Notes: generated from the sequence alone by a model not told the origin. 43,491 nt of DNA from Bacteroidota bacterium (GCA_022708505.1 JAKIYP010000013.1:1-43491); one strand, 5' to 3'; counted from the first letter of the stretch, positions 36,110 through 43,491 are shown. A program made the numbers and translations.

Positions 36110-37348
36110 ATGCAATTCGGAGAGAACGTACGTTTATCATTCAGGGGGTTAATCGACCATAAATTCAGATCGTTCCTTACCATGTTGGGTATAATATTCG
36201 GCGTGGCATCGGTCATCACGATGCTTTCAATCGGAGAAGGAGCTAAAAGAGAGGCTATTGCCAAATATCAGGATTTGGGGGTGAATAATATTATCATCCG
36301 GGAGAAGAAAATGTCGAATGAGGAATTAGAGGAGGTTAGGGCCAAGTTTTCACGCGGATTAACGCTTGAAGATGCAGCGGTAATCGCAGAGATTGTACCG
36401 GGTGTCACAAATTCGGCTTCTCAGGCTGAAATCAGTACCGAAGTGAAATATACCGACAAATCGGTCAAATCAACCATCATAGGTATTACTCCGGGTTTTA
36501 TTGAAATGCTTAATTTCAAAACAGAAAAGGGAACTTTTATCAATGCCGATCATTACAACAAGTCCTTGAAAGTCTGCGTGCTGGGTTCAGGAGTGGCGTC
36601 CACTCTTTTCCGAAATGAACATCCGTTGGGAAAGATGATTAAAATTGAAGACCAGTGGATGGAGGTTATAGGCGTGCTGCAATCCAAAACCTTGTTTACC
36701 GAAACGGTGGGAGAATTGGCAGCCAGGGATTTGAATACAGATATCTATGTTCCACTATCAACTTTCCTCGGTCGTTTCAGTCCCGAAAACCCATTGACCA
36801 GCGAGATTCAGCAAATCACCGTACAAATGGAAAGTTCCAATAAATTGGTGGAGAGTTCAAAGTTGATCGATGCCATTCTGCAACGTCATCACTTTAATAA
36901 TACGGATTATAATATCGTGATACCCTACGAGTTATTGCGACAGGAAGAAAAGGAGCGGCAAATTTACAATTTTTTATTAGGTGCGATTGCGGCCATTTCT
37001 CTTTTAGTAGGAGGGATTGGGATTATGAACATCATGCTGGCCACTGTGATGGAAAGAACACGTGAGATTGGTATTCGCCGGGCAGTAGGAGCTAAGAAAG
37101 CCGACATCATGAGCCAGTTTGTGACCGAAGCGGTGGTCATCAGCATCACCGGGGGATTAATTGGCATCATACTCGGGGTAAGTTTATCGCTGACTGTGTC
37201 GTTATTCACCGACATCAACACATTTATTAAGCCTTATGCCGTATTTATTGCTTTTGGTTTCTCAGTCATTGTAGGTATCAGTTTTGGTTATCTTCCGGCA
37301 AAGAATGCCGCCAACCTTAAACCAATTGATTCCATCAGATATGAATAA
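36110..37348 (+). CDS. ABC transporter permease, MacB/FtsX type
   Basis: This inner-membrane protein of 412 residues has the MacB layout. The N-terminal membrane helix is FRSFLTMLGIIFGVASVITM, followed by GEGAKREA. A large periplasmic domain covers about residues 45-270. Three C-terminal helices follow, with the conserved IGIMNIMLATVMERTREIGI and RRAVGAKKADI segment (coupling to the ATPase). The family pushes substrates from the periplasm into a TolC channel by a mechanical stroke. The ATPase is a separate gene 25 bases downstream, unlike the fused E. coli MacB. Confidence 0.95.
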   Translation: MQFGENVRLSFRGLIDHKFRSFLTMLGIIFGVASVITMLSIGEGAKREAIAKYQDLGVNNIIIREKKMSNEELEEVRAKFSRGLTLEDAAVIAEIVPGVTNSASQAEISTEVKYTDKSVKSTIIGITPGFIEMLNFKTEKGTFINADHYNKSLKVCVLGSGVASTLFRNEHPLGKMIKIEDQWMEVIGVLQSKTLFTETVGELAARDLNTDIYVPLSTFLGRFSPENPLTSEIQQITVQMESSNKLVESSKLIDAILQRHHFNNTDYNIVIPYELLRQEEKERQIYNFLLGAIAAISLLVGGIGIMNIMLATVMERTREIGIRRAVGAKKADIMSQFVTEAVVISITGGLIGIILGVSLSLTVSLFTDINTFIKPYAVFIAFGFSVIVGISFGYLPAKNAANLKPIDSIRYE

Positions 37349-37373
37349 AGATATACGATAAAAAAATGATGTT

Positions 37374-38069
37374 ATGCTGATAGAAATAAAAAATGTGTCG
37401 AAAAACTATATCATGGGTGAGCTGGAGGTTCCGGCGCTGAAAAACATCAACCTTAAAATTCAGCAAAACGAATATGTGGCCATCATGGGACCCTCTGGGT
37501 CAGGAAAATCAACACTGATGAATATCCTGGGCTGTTTGGATAATCCGACCGAAGGTAACTATCTTTTTAATAAAACAGATGTGAGTATGCTGGATGACGA
37601 CGCATTATCGACGATGCGCAATAAAGAAATCGGATTTGTTTTTCAGAATTTTAATTTATTGCCGAAACTGAATGCACTGCAAAATGTAGAGATGCCCCTG
37701 ATTTATGCAGGCATTAAAGCCGATGAACGCAGAAAGCATGCATTGGAAGCATTGGGAAAAGTGGGTTTGACCGACAGAATCCATCACAAGCCCAGCGAGC
37801 TCAGTGGCGGTCAGCGTCAGCGGGTTGCCATTGCCCGAGCTTTGGTAACCAATCCCGGTATTCTACTGGCCGATGAACCAACAGGAGCGCTTGATTCGAA
37901 AACCGGTGAAGAAATCATGGATCTGTTCCGAAAGCTACATGCTGAAGGTAATACCATTATACTGATTACGCACGAACAGGAAATAGCCGATCATGCCAAC
38001 AGAACCATTCATATCAGGGACGGTGAGATTTTTACCGATCGGGCAAATTCCAAAGAAAACACCAGATGA
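37374..38069 (+). CDS. ABC transporter ATPase, MacB/LolD type
   Basis: The protein has 231 residues. Walker [10 protein letters not shown] is at 39-47; Q-loop [12 protein letters not shown], signature LSGGQRQR, Walker [13 protein letters not shown] and switch ITHEQEIA are all intact. It belongs to the short MacB/LolD/FtsE class that powers FtsX-fold permeases. It works with the permease just upstream. Its stop lies 22 bases before the start of the TolC gene, whose frame is open back into it. Confidence 0.96.
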   Translation: MLIEIKNVSKNYIMGELEVPALKNINLKIQQNEYVAIMGPSGSGKSTLMNILGCLDNPTEGNYLFNKTDVSMLDDDALSTMRNKEIGFVFQNFNLLPKLNALQNVEMPLIYAGIKADERRKHALEALGKVGLTDRIHHKPSELSGGQRQRVAIARALVTNPGILLADEPTGALDSKTGEEIMDLFRKLHAEGNTIILITHEQEIADHANRTIHIRDGEIFTDRANSKENTR

Positions 38070-38091
38070 TTCAACTTTCAAATACAATAGC

Positions 38092-39582
38092 ATGAAACGA
38101 ACATTCAATTTGATTCAACCCCTGCTGATTATTATCCTCCTATCTAATCCGGTCAACGCTGAAACCTACCACCTGGATTTGGATAAAAGCATAGAGATTG
38201 CCCGTTCCAAAAGTTCCAGGATGCTTATGTTGGAACAGGATCTCCGAATTGCTGAGTATAACCTGAAAGCGGCTACCAGCAAGTTTAAAACACACATCGA
38301 CCTGAACTTTGTGCTGCCTCAGTATACAGAAACAATCCGTCAGTTTGAGGATAGTACCGGTATTTCCTTTTATCCGGTTAAACGGATGCAATACGAAGGA
38401 AATATTTCTGTAAACCAACCACTTCCTACTGATGGATATGTCTACATGCGTTCCGGTTTATCGAATTATGATGACTTTTTCACCGACAACCGTTCCACTT
38501 ATCTGAATACCCGTTTTGGTTTTGTGCAACCGCTCGATGCATTTTATGGCTATAATTCGATAAAAGCATCATTCAAACAGGCAGAACTGGCGTATGAACG
38601 TTCGAGTAAACAACTTAAAAGAGAAGAACTGAACCTTGTCTATAATGTAAGCAATGCCTTTTATAACATGCTTTCATTGCAGAAAAGTACGGAGATTGCG
38701 CTCCTTGACCTTGAGAGACAAACGGAAGCCAACAGTATCTCCAAAAATAAATATGAAGCAGGTTTAATCAGAGAAGTTGATGCCTTGCAGATGGAAGTTG
38801 ATTTGGCAGAAGCTCAGAATAATTACGAAATGGCATTGGTGAATCAGGGTGCTGCGGAAAATTATTTCAAGGAAATAATCGGAATTGAGTTGAATGACAA
38901 GGTTATTCTTACGAATGAATTAAAATATAAGGTGATAATTGTCGACTCAGAAAAAGCAGTACAGCTAGCCCTGGAAAATCGCCTTGAAATCCGTGAACAG
39001 GATATTCAGATAGAGCTCAACAAGTTGAACCTCAGGAGACAAAAGGCTGAAGGTATGATACAGGCAGATCTGACAGCTTATTACGAAAAAACAGGCGTCA
39101 GCGGACAGCCGGTCAATACCTCATTTACCCAATCGCTGCAACGATCATACAACGATTTTTTAGACCGGCCACAGAATTTCGGAGTCGGTTTTACGATTAC
39201 CATTCCGCTACTCGATTGGGGCGAAAACAAAGCGTTGGTCAATGCAGCCAAATCACGCATTAAACAGAACGAGATTCAAAAAACAGAGGTGCAGCGGAGT
39301 ATCGAGCGGGAAGTTCGCAACTTAGTGGCTGATTTGAACAGCAGTTTAAAGCGCCTGCAATTATTGGAGAAGAATGTAAAAGTCGCAGAAAAGAGTTTCG
39401 AAATTACCTTACAGCGGTTTACCGATGGCGATATCGATAGTCAGGCCCTGGCACTGGAACGTAACCGCTTGAACAATGCTTACAACTCACACCTGAGGGC
39501 TTACATCAACTATCAGCTGATGCAGGCAGAGCTGATGCGTAAAACTTTTTATGATTTTCAGCGGAATGAGGCGATAAAATGA
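38092..39582 (+). CDS. TolC-family outer-membrane channel
   Basis: The protein has 496 residues from ATG 38092. An upstream in-frame start at 37993 lies inside the ATPase gene and is rejected, because the chosen start begins the signal peptide MKRTFNLIQPLLIIILLSNP. Two repeated units of long helices and strands follow, about 30-240 and 270-490. Family patterns include LDLDKSIEIARSKS at the start, NKYEAGLIREVDALQMEVDLAEAQ in the first half, and VGFTITIPLLDWGENKALVNAA plus ALERNRLNNAYN in the second. A trimer would form the outer-membrane tunnel of the tripartite exporter. It is the last gene of the operon; repeat DNA follows. Confidence 0.94.
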   Translation: MKRTFNLIQPLLIIILLSNPVNAETYHLDLDKSIEIARSKSSRMLMLEQDLRIAEYNLKAATSKFKTHIDLNFVLPQYTETIRQFEDSTGISFYPVKRMQYEGNISVNQPLPTDGYVYMRSGLSNYDDFFTDNRSTYLNTRFGFVQPLDAFYGYNSIKASFKQAELAYERSSKQLKREELNLVYNVSNAFYNMLSLQKSTEIALLDLERQTEANSISKNKYEAGLIREVDALQMEVDLAEAQNNYEMALVNQGAAENYFKEIIGIELNDKVILTNELKYKVIIVDSEKAVQLALENRLEIREQDIQIELNKLNLRRQKAEGMIQADLTAYYEKTGVSGQPVNTSFTQSLQRSYNDFLDRPQNFGVGFTITIPLLDWGENKALVNAAKSRIKQNEIQKTEVQRSIEREVRNLVADLNSSLKRLQLLEKNVKVAEKSFEITLQRFTDGDIDSQALALERNRLNNAYNSHLRAYINYQLMQAELMRKTFYDFQRNEAIK

Positions 39583-39634
39583 TGGGGGTGTAATTGACCA
39601 ATTTATTTTATTCCATTCCTATCATAATAAATGC

Positions 39635-39697
39635 GATGAACCTAATGAACCCGATGAACCCGATGAACCCGATGAATCTGATGAATCCGATGAACCC
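39635..39697. repeat. 9-bp tandem array (GATGAACCC)7
   Basis: Seven units of GATGAACCC-like sequence stand end to end with one or two changes per unit. The period is a multiple of three, but no long frame with a start supports coding. It lies 52 bases after the TolC stop. Confidence 0.9.
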
Positions 39698-39702
39698 GAT
39701 AG

Positions 39703-39730
39703 GTAGAGACGCAATGCATTGCGTCTCTAC
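39703..39730. repeat. GTAGAGACG...CGTCTCTAC palindrome, copy 2
   Basis: GTAGAGACGCAATG (39703-39716) is followed at once by its exact reverse complement CATTGCGTCTCTAC (39717-39730), a perfect 28-bp palindrome. It could help end the export operon transcript. Confidence 0.9.
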
Positions 39731-39854
39731 GTAACCGCGATTGCGAACCTATTTGAATCCAAAATTGCAATCGCAATCCATCTTGATCACCAAATTGGAC
39801 AAACCATGTCCCAAAATGGACAAATGGTGTCCCTTTTTTCTAAAATATTCATTT

Positions 39855-39862
39855 TATATTTG
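39855..39862 (+). promoter_or_regulatory. -7 box ahead of a doubtful small gene
   Basis: TATATTTG matches TAnnTTTG and lies 31 bases before ATG 39894. It hints that the frame below was or is transcribed. No clear -33 element. Confidence 0.35.
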
Positions 39863-39893
39863 CGACCTTCTATTTACCTCATTCACTATTGAC

Positions 39894-40310
39894 ATGAAAA
39901 TAACAAGCGCAATTTACCTGGTGTTTACAGCAACATTATTTTTACTTCTGCAAATAATTTGTTTATATCGTAATTGTATCAACAACCAAACAAAACACAC
40001 CCTAATAGCCTTTAGTAGAGACGCAATTCATTGCGTCTCTACCTATCCACAATTGCGAACCTATTCACAATTGCGAACGTATACATATTTACACCCGGGC
40101 ACAATTGCTGACCATGTAAGGGGTGATCTGTCTGTGAATAAGACAGACTTTAATGCTTTACGGGCTTATGCTGTTTTTTGTGGGTTTATTCTGCTTTTAT
40201 GCCAGTCAATCACTATTTCAACCCGAAAAACCAAGGCGGAATGGTGGCAAAACAAGCCTTGCATTGTGACTAAATGTCCACTGGATAATGACGCAACAAG
40301 CACTGGGTAG
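39894..40310 (+). CDS. Doubtful small membrane protein, probably disrupted by repeats
   Basis: The frame is 138 codons long from ATG 39894; it is open further upstream to 39741. The first 25 residues, MKITSAIYLVFTATLFLLLQ onward, form a convincing membrane or signal segment, and a -7 box sits at the right distance. From 40015 the frame runs through a GTAGAGACG palindrome and then through short direct repeats (ACAATTGCGAAC), and its end lies in the inverted repeat at 40248. The first 40 codons may be a real gene start and the rest repeat sequence read as protein. No family recognised. Confidence 0.25.
   Translation: MKITSAIYLVFTATLFLLLQIICLYRNCINNQTKHTLIAFSRDAIHCVSTYPQLRTYSQLRTYTYLHPGTIADHVRGDLSVNKTDFNALRAYAVFCGFILLLCQSITISTRKTKAEWWQNKPCIVTKCPLDNDATSTG
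40015..40042. repeat. GTAGAGACG...CGTCTCTAC palindrome, copy 3
   Basis: GTAGAGACGCAAT (40015-40027) and ATTGCGTCTCTAC (40030-40042) pair over 13 bp with a 2-base centre. It is followed by two near-copies of ACAATTGCGAACCTATTC (about 40049-40083). Confidence 0.9.
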
Positions 40311-40400
40311 CGGCACAACTCAGGGGGCATTTAGTCACAACACAAGGATCTTTTCGACACTACTCAAGGGGCATTTAGTCGCAATGCAAGGCTTGTTTTG
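40248..40400. repeat. Inverted-repeat unit with 32-bp arms
   Basis: The left arm (40248-40279, starting CAAAACAAGCCTTGCATTG) and right arm (40369-40400, minus-strand reading CAAAACAAGCCTTGCATTG) match at all but two or so positions. A third degenerate copy of the GGGGCATTTAGTC end lies in direct orientation at 40324-40355. This could be a small non-autonomous element or a decayed duplication. Confidence 0.7.
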
Positions 40401-40509
40401 TCGAAAACCCAGGGCTGAATTCAATTTTGACCGGTAATGACGAGGACATTACCGGCATTGCTGTATCCACCTCCTCTGACTTATCACATTGTCTTCCCCT
40501 GTTTTAAGT

Positions 40510-40592
40510 AAAAAGCTCTGAGGTTTTCATAAAAAGCCCAGAGGTTTCTATAAAAAGCTCTGAGGTTTCTACAAAAAGCTCAGGGCTTTTTC
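40510..40592. repeat. 21-bp tandem array, four units
   Basis: Units starting AAAAAGCTCTGAGGTTT lie at 40510, 40531, 40552 and 40573. The last ends AGGGCTTTTT and could pair with its own AAAAAGC start as a small hairpin with a T-run. Confidence 0.9.
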
Positions 40593-40613
40593 TTTATCTC
40601 TTCCCTACGAAAC

Positions 40614-40634
40614 AAAAAAAGCTCTAAGCTTTTT
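40614..40634. terminator. Terminator-like hairpin
   Basis: AAAAAGCT (40616-40623) pairs with AGCTTTTT (40627-40634) around CTA. It has A and T runs on both sides, so it could stop transcription from either direction. Another hairpin (GGGGTTAA 40776-40783 with TTAACCCC 40790-40797) lies nearby. The remaining 40800-41025 is AT-rich with no gene seen. Confidence 0.4.
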
Positions 40635-41030
40635 GCAAAGCCTTCCCGTCTAAGCATGTTTACCTGCCCGATTTTGAGCCGAAAAGTAAGTATTACTTTC
40701 TCTTGTTTTGCCTGATGCTTGTGTCTGACAAGCGTTGGGTAATCTTTTTCTTTCATTATTATAGAGTTTAATAATGGGGTTAATTGGATTTAACCCCTTG
40801 GGTTAATGGGGTGTATATTTAAAGGTTGGTGGTTAAAAATATATGTGGTGTAGGGAATTTTGTAGAAATTTAAATTATTTTAAAAAAGAGTATTTGTTTC
40901 AATTTAGTTGGTAATTATAACTGTATTAAGTTTAGTTATCTACAATGTTGAAAACTTTTTAACTGTATTTCATACTGTTATGAAATTATTCCCTAAATTT
41001 GGCTTGTTTTTATGCACTTAATAATAATTA

Positions 41031-41307
41031 ATGCGAATCAGTAGTAGAAAATTAGATCCCTCACTTCCGTTCGGGATGACAATTTTCACTTTGTTAATAT
41101 TGTCCGTCGGCAGAAGTCTGCAAAAACTATTCTATTCTTGCAGCGACGGGTGCTATGGTTCCCGAACCGTCGCCGTAAAGAATCTAATTATAAATGGAAA
41201 GATAGTGCGACGGTATTTGATCTTAATGAATTGTTGTCATCCCGAACGGAAGTGAGGGATCAAAGGGAACACAACGAAGGATCTAATTTTCAACTCCTTA
41301 TTCGCAT
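41031..41307. mobile_element. MITE-like element, copy 2 (277 bp)
   Basis: The left end ATGCGAATCAGTAGTAGAAA (41031-41050) and the right end, reading ATGCGAATAAGGAGTTGAAA on the minus strand (41307-41288), match copy 1. The terminal repeat continues into AATTAGATCC on both sides, about 30 bp with three mismatches. An inner perfect 28-bp inverted repeat follows (41055-41082 with 41234-41261, starting GATCCCTCACTTCCG), different from the inner repeat of copy 1. The unit is flanked by AATTA on both sides (41026-41030 and 41308-41312), a likely 5-bp target duplication. No transposase inside. Confidence 0.75.
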
Positions 41308-41413
41308 AATTAATTCTGTTGCTACCGTTGGATTATTCTTAGATAAATATTTCAGGACAAAATATCCAAAACTTTTACCAGCTATTAATGAGTACGATGG
41401 GTTAACTTTTTAA
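41308..41413 (+). pseudogene. Possible 3' remnant of a gene cut by the element
   Basis: Just past the element a frame ends in SVATVGLFLDKYFRTKYPK and LLPAINEYDGLTF before TAA 41411. The composition looks protein-like, while the upstream part of the same frame lies inside the element. No matching 5' part was found to the left of the element. Very uncertain. Confidence 0.2.
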
Positions 41414-41505
41414 TTGCATATTATACAGTAAAATAACTACATAAAAGCAATAAATACTATGATATTTTCAAAAAAGAGTACATACTGTTTAATAATATCT
41501 ACACT

Positions 41506-41730
41506 ATGATAAAATATATTTCATCCAATATGCCGAGTGATATTCATGACAATTATATAAATTCAGTTTCTCTTCACTTGAAGGAATCAAAAAACAATAT
41601 TTCTCATTTAGAGACGTGTAATTATTGTATTGACCTTAAGCAAAATGCAATTAAACTAATTGAATTTAGAATCAATGAATCAATTAAATTACAGAAAAAG
41701 ATTGATGAACTTTTAAAACTATGTAATTAA
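41506..41730 (+). CDS. Small protein with HxxxCxxC zinc-binding motif
   Basis: A 74-residue frame starts at ATG 41506 (MIKYISSNMPSDIHDNYINS). It contains ISHLETCNYCIDL, which has the H-x3-C-x2-C spacing and hydrophobic frame of zinc-binding anti-sigma (ZAS) domains, and then an amphipathic helix KLIEFRINESIKLQKKIDELLKL. I infer a zinc-stabilised small helical protein, perhaps an anti-sigma-like or partner-binding factor. A full ZAS domain has a further ligand that is not obvious here. The codons are very AT-rich, unlike the core genes. No sigma factor gene is adjacent; the methyltransferase gene follows with its own -7 box. Confidence 0.55.
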   Translation: MIKYISSNMPSDIHDNYINSVSLHLKESKNNISHLETCNYCIDLKQNAIKLIEFRINESIKLQKKIDELLKLCN

Positions 41731-41758
41731 AAAAGTTTTAAATAAAAAATTAAACCCT

Positions 41759-41766
41759 ATTTTTGC
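41759..41766 (+). promoter_or_regulatory. -7 box ahead of the methyltransferase gene
   Basis: TATTTTTG matches TAnnTTTG. It lies 113 bases before ATG 41880. The long leader holds a 9-codon open frame from ATG 41810 and degenerate 7-base words such as ACTGACAATA. Confidence 0.4.
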
Positions 41767-41879
41767 ACTCAAACTCTTTGCTCACACGCACAAAGTATAA
41801 AACAAAACATGATTTCAACCCGATTCATTAACAATTAACCATTGAAAACTGACAATATAATAACTGACAATCACCAAAC

Positions 41880-43491
41880 ATGACCATAGATAAATTAGAC
41901 CTCCAATCACCCGACCTCGTAAATGCCAACTTCGAAAAGCTTGCCGCACTTTTCCCCAACTGCGTTACCGAAAGCGCCGAAGGCAAAGCCATTGATTTCG
42001 ACTTGCTGAAACAGGAACTCAATCATGCCGTAGTGGAAGGTACCAAAGAACGCTACCGCCTCGAATGGCCGGGAAAAAAGGAAGCTATTGTTACTGCCAA
42101 CATTCCAACGACCAAAACCCTGCGCCCGGTACGGGAAGATTCTGTTGACTTTGACAATACGGAGAATCTTTACATAGAAGGTGATAACCTGGAAGTGCTT
42201 AAATTGTTACAGGAAAGCTATTTGGGAAAAATAAAAATGATTTATATTGATCCTCCGTATAATACAGGGAAGGATTTTGTGTATAGGGATCATTTTGCAA
42301 AAGATTCGCAGGTAGAACTTTTTGAAAGTGGCCAGAAAGATGAATATAATCAACGACTTGTAGTAAATCCGGAAACTGCTGGACGTTATCATTCTGATTG
42401 GCTTTCGATGATGTATCCACGTTTAAAGTTGGCACGTAATCTATTAACAGATGATGGGGTGATTTTTATCTCTATAGATGATAATGAAGTGAATAATTTG
42501 AGGAAAGTCTGTGATGAGGTGTTTGGAGAAAGTAATTTTGTAGCAAATGCTGTCCGCAAGAGAAGAGATAGTCAAGCAAATCTATCAAAAAATATTTCTC
42601 CCATTCACGAATACGTTGTGATTTATGCAAAGGTAAGTGATGATGTTTTAAATAGAGTTGCAGCAAATATTGATTTAACCGCATACAAAAACCCAGATAA
42701 TGACCCAAGAGGTCCTTATGTAACAATGCCATGTACGAATAAAGGAGGTGCGAAATATGAAGTTACCACTCCAACAGGGTTAGTAATCCATGAAGAATGG
42801 CGATTTAAAAAAGAAACATATGATAACTTGTTTTCTGACAACAAAATAGTCTTTCCAAGAGGAGGAGATGGTAAACCGAGATATAAATTATTTTTAAAAG
42901 AAAAACAGGAATTAGGTGTTTTAGCAAATACTTGGTGGGATAATTTGGCTTCAAATCAAGAGGCTACAAGAGAAGTCAAAGATTTGTTTAATGAATTAAT
43001 TTTTGATACCCCAAAACCAATAAAATTATCGATATTTTGCATGAATTTAGCAACTAAAAAAGATTCAATTATTCTTGACTTCTTCTCCGGCTCTGCAACA
43101 ACTGCTCATGCAGTAATGCAACTAAACGCCGAAGATGGTGGCAATCGCAAATACATCATGGTGCAGCTTCCAGAGCAAACTGACGAGAAAAGCGAAGCCT
43201 ACAAAGCCGGTTACAAGAATATCTGCGAAATAGGTAAAGAACGTATTCGTCGTGCAGCGAACAAAGTGAAAGAAGAAAAGCGAAGCAAAGCAGAAAAAGA
43301 TGGGTTGTTTGCAAATTTTGAAGACAAACAAGATTATGGCTTCCGGGTATTCCGCTTAGATGAAAGCAACATGCAGGATGTCTATTACCGCCCCCAAGAC
43401 TACAAACAAGAAAACTTAGACCTCTTTGCTGATAATGTTAAACCCGACAGAACAGCCGATGATTTACTTGTACAAGTAATGTTGGATTGGG
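41880..43491 (+). CDS. Type III restriction-modification adenine methyltransferase (Mod), 3' end cut by window edge
   Basis: An open frame of 537 codons runs from ATG 41880 off the right edge; no frameshift was found on reading it through. Catalytic motif IV DPPYNTG is at about residues 123-129. The SAM-binding motif I, DFFSGSATTAHAV, comes late, near residue 400. This IV-before-I order is the beta class of N6-adenine methyltransferases, typical of type III Mod proteins. The target-recognition region lies between the two motifs (about 200-390). The N-terminal part (LQSPDLVNANFEKLAALFPN) and later IGKERIRRAANKV are common in Mod. A type III Res helicase gene would be expected just beyond the edge; it is not visible. 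The middle is richer in A and T than both ends, which suggests exchange of the recognition region. Confidence 0.9.
   Translation, partial: MTIDKLDLQSPDLVNANFEKLAALFPNCVTESAEGKAIDFDLLKQELNHAVVEGTKERYRLEWPGKKEAIVTANIPTTKTLRPVREDSVDFDNTENLYIEGDNLEVLKLLQESYLGKIKMIYIDPPYNTGKDFVYRDHFAKDSQVELFESGQKDEYNQRLVVNPETAGRYHSDWLSMMYPRLKLARNLLTDDGVIFISIDDNEVNNLRKVCDEVFGESNFVANAVRKRRDSQANLSKNISPIHEYVVIYAKVSDDVLNRVAANIDLTAYKNPDNDPRGPYVTMPCTNKGGAKYEVTTPTGLVIHEEWRFKKETYDNLFSDNKIVFPRGGDGKPRYKLFLKEKQELGVLANTWWDNLASNQEATREVKDLFNELIFDTPKPIKLSIFCMNLATKKDSIILDFFSGSATTAHAVMQLNAEDGGNRKYIMVQLPEQTDEKSEAYKAGYKNICEIGKERIRRAANKVKEEKRSKAEKDGLFANFEDKQDYGFRVFRLDESNMQDVYYRPQDYKQENLDLFADNVKPDRTADDLLVQVMLDW

Noticed and set aside
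37993-38091. Upstream extension of the TolC gene (33 extra residues)
   Set aside because: It overlaps the ATPase gene and would place the signal peptide inside the protein.
39766-39833. Possible operator from the GGACAAACCATGTCC and GGACAAATGGTGTCC words
   Set aside because: The two words are neither exact direct nor exact inverted repeats and no clear gene follows at promoter distance.
41031-41255. 74-codon plus-strand frame
   Set aside because: It starts at the terminal repeat of the element and reads through its hairpins; spurious.

Overview
This window looks like the chromosome of an anaerobic Bacteroidota bacterium, most likely of the order Bacteroidales. Several things point that way. 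The primary sigma factor is the short type (287 residues). Many genes are preceded by the Bacteroidetes -7 box TAnnTTTG rather than a sigma-70 -10 box or a clear Shine-Dalgarno sequence. There are many lipobox lipoproteins and a ftsK-lolA-trxB cluster. An NAD-linked [FeFe]-hydrogenase operon indicates fermentative life. I cannot name the genus.

Layout. 1-3326 (minus): a giant repetitive lipoprotein running off the left edge. 3525-3600 (minus): tRNA-Pro(GGG). 3755-7959 (minus): trxB, a LolA-like lipoprotein carrier and ftsK. 8088-9071 (plus): an orphan ABC ATPase that converges on and overlaps a POT-family peptide transporter (9045-10430). 10505-13489 (minus): a receiver-receiver-PPDK_N fusion. 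13637-18122 (plus): gdhA, a DegP-type protease and rpoD, each apparently its own unit. 18320-22896 (plus): a four-gene [FeFe] hydrogenase operon closed by an 18-bp perfect hairpin. 23170-24192 (minus): recA. 24599-30388 (minus): an alpha-2-macroglobulin-like protein, divergent from a MATE exporter plus a YrdC/YciO-family gene (30499-32431). 32544-39582 (plus): a six-gene ABC-type tripartite export operon with three different adaptor lipoproteins. 39583-41505: about 1.9 kb of repeat-rich DNA. 41506-41730: a small HxxxCxxC protein. 41880 to the end: a beta-class adenine methyltransferase of type III restriction-modification (Mod) type, running off the right edge.

The functional units are clear. 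HydABC plus the HndB-like subunit would couple H2 evolution to NAD(P)H and ferredoxin oxidation. The 32.5-39.6 kb operon would form an inner-membrane ABC transporter, periplasmic adaptors and an outer-membrane TolC channel. FtsK, LolA and RecA are core genome genes.

The least ordinary material lies between the genes. (i) Two elements of 277-296 bp share terminal inverted repeats (ATGCGAAT...AGT.GAAA), yet each carries a different perfect 28-bp inner inverted repeat; one has a 5-bp AATTA target duplication. They look like a non-autonomous mobile element family (MITE) with exchangeable inner hairpins. (ii) Arrays of drifting 7-bp words recur at five intergenic places. (iii) A palindrome family GTAGAGACG...CGTCTCTAC occurs three times, and one copy is fused to a 25-bp tandem array built from its own half-site. 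(iv) Tandem arrays of 22, 21 and 9 bp are also present. No CRISPR array, rRNA, recognisable transposase or prophage gene was seen.
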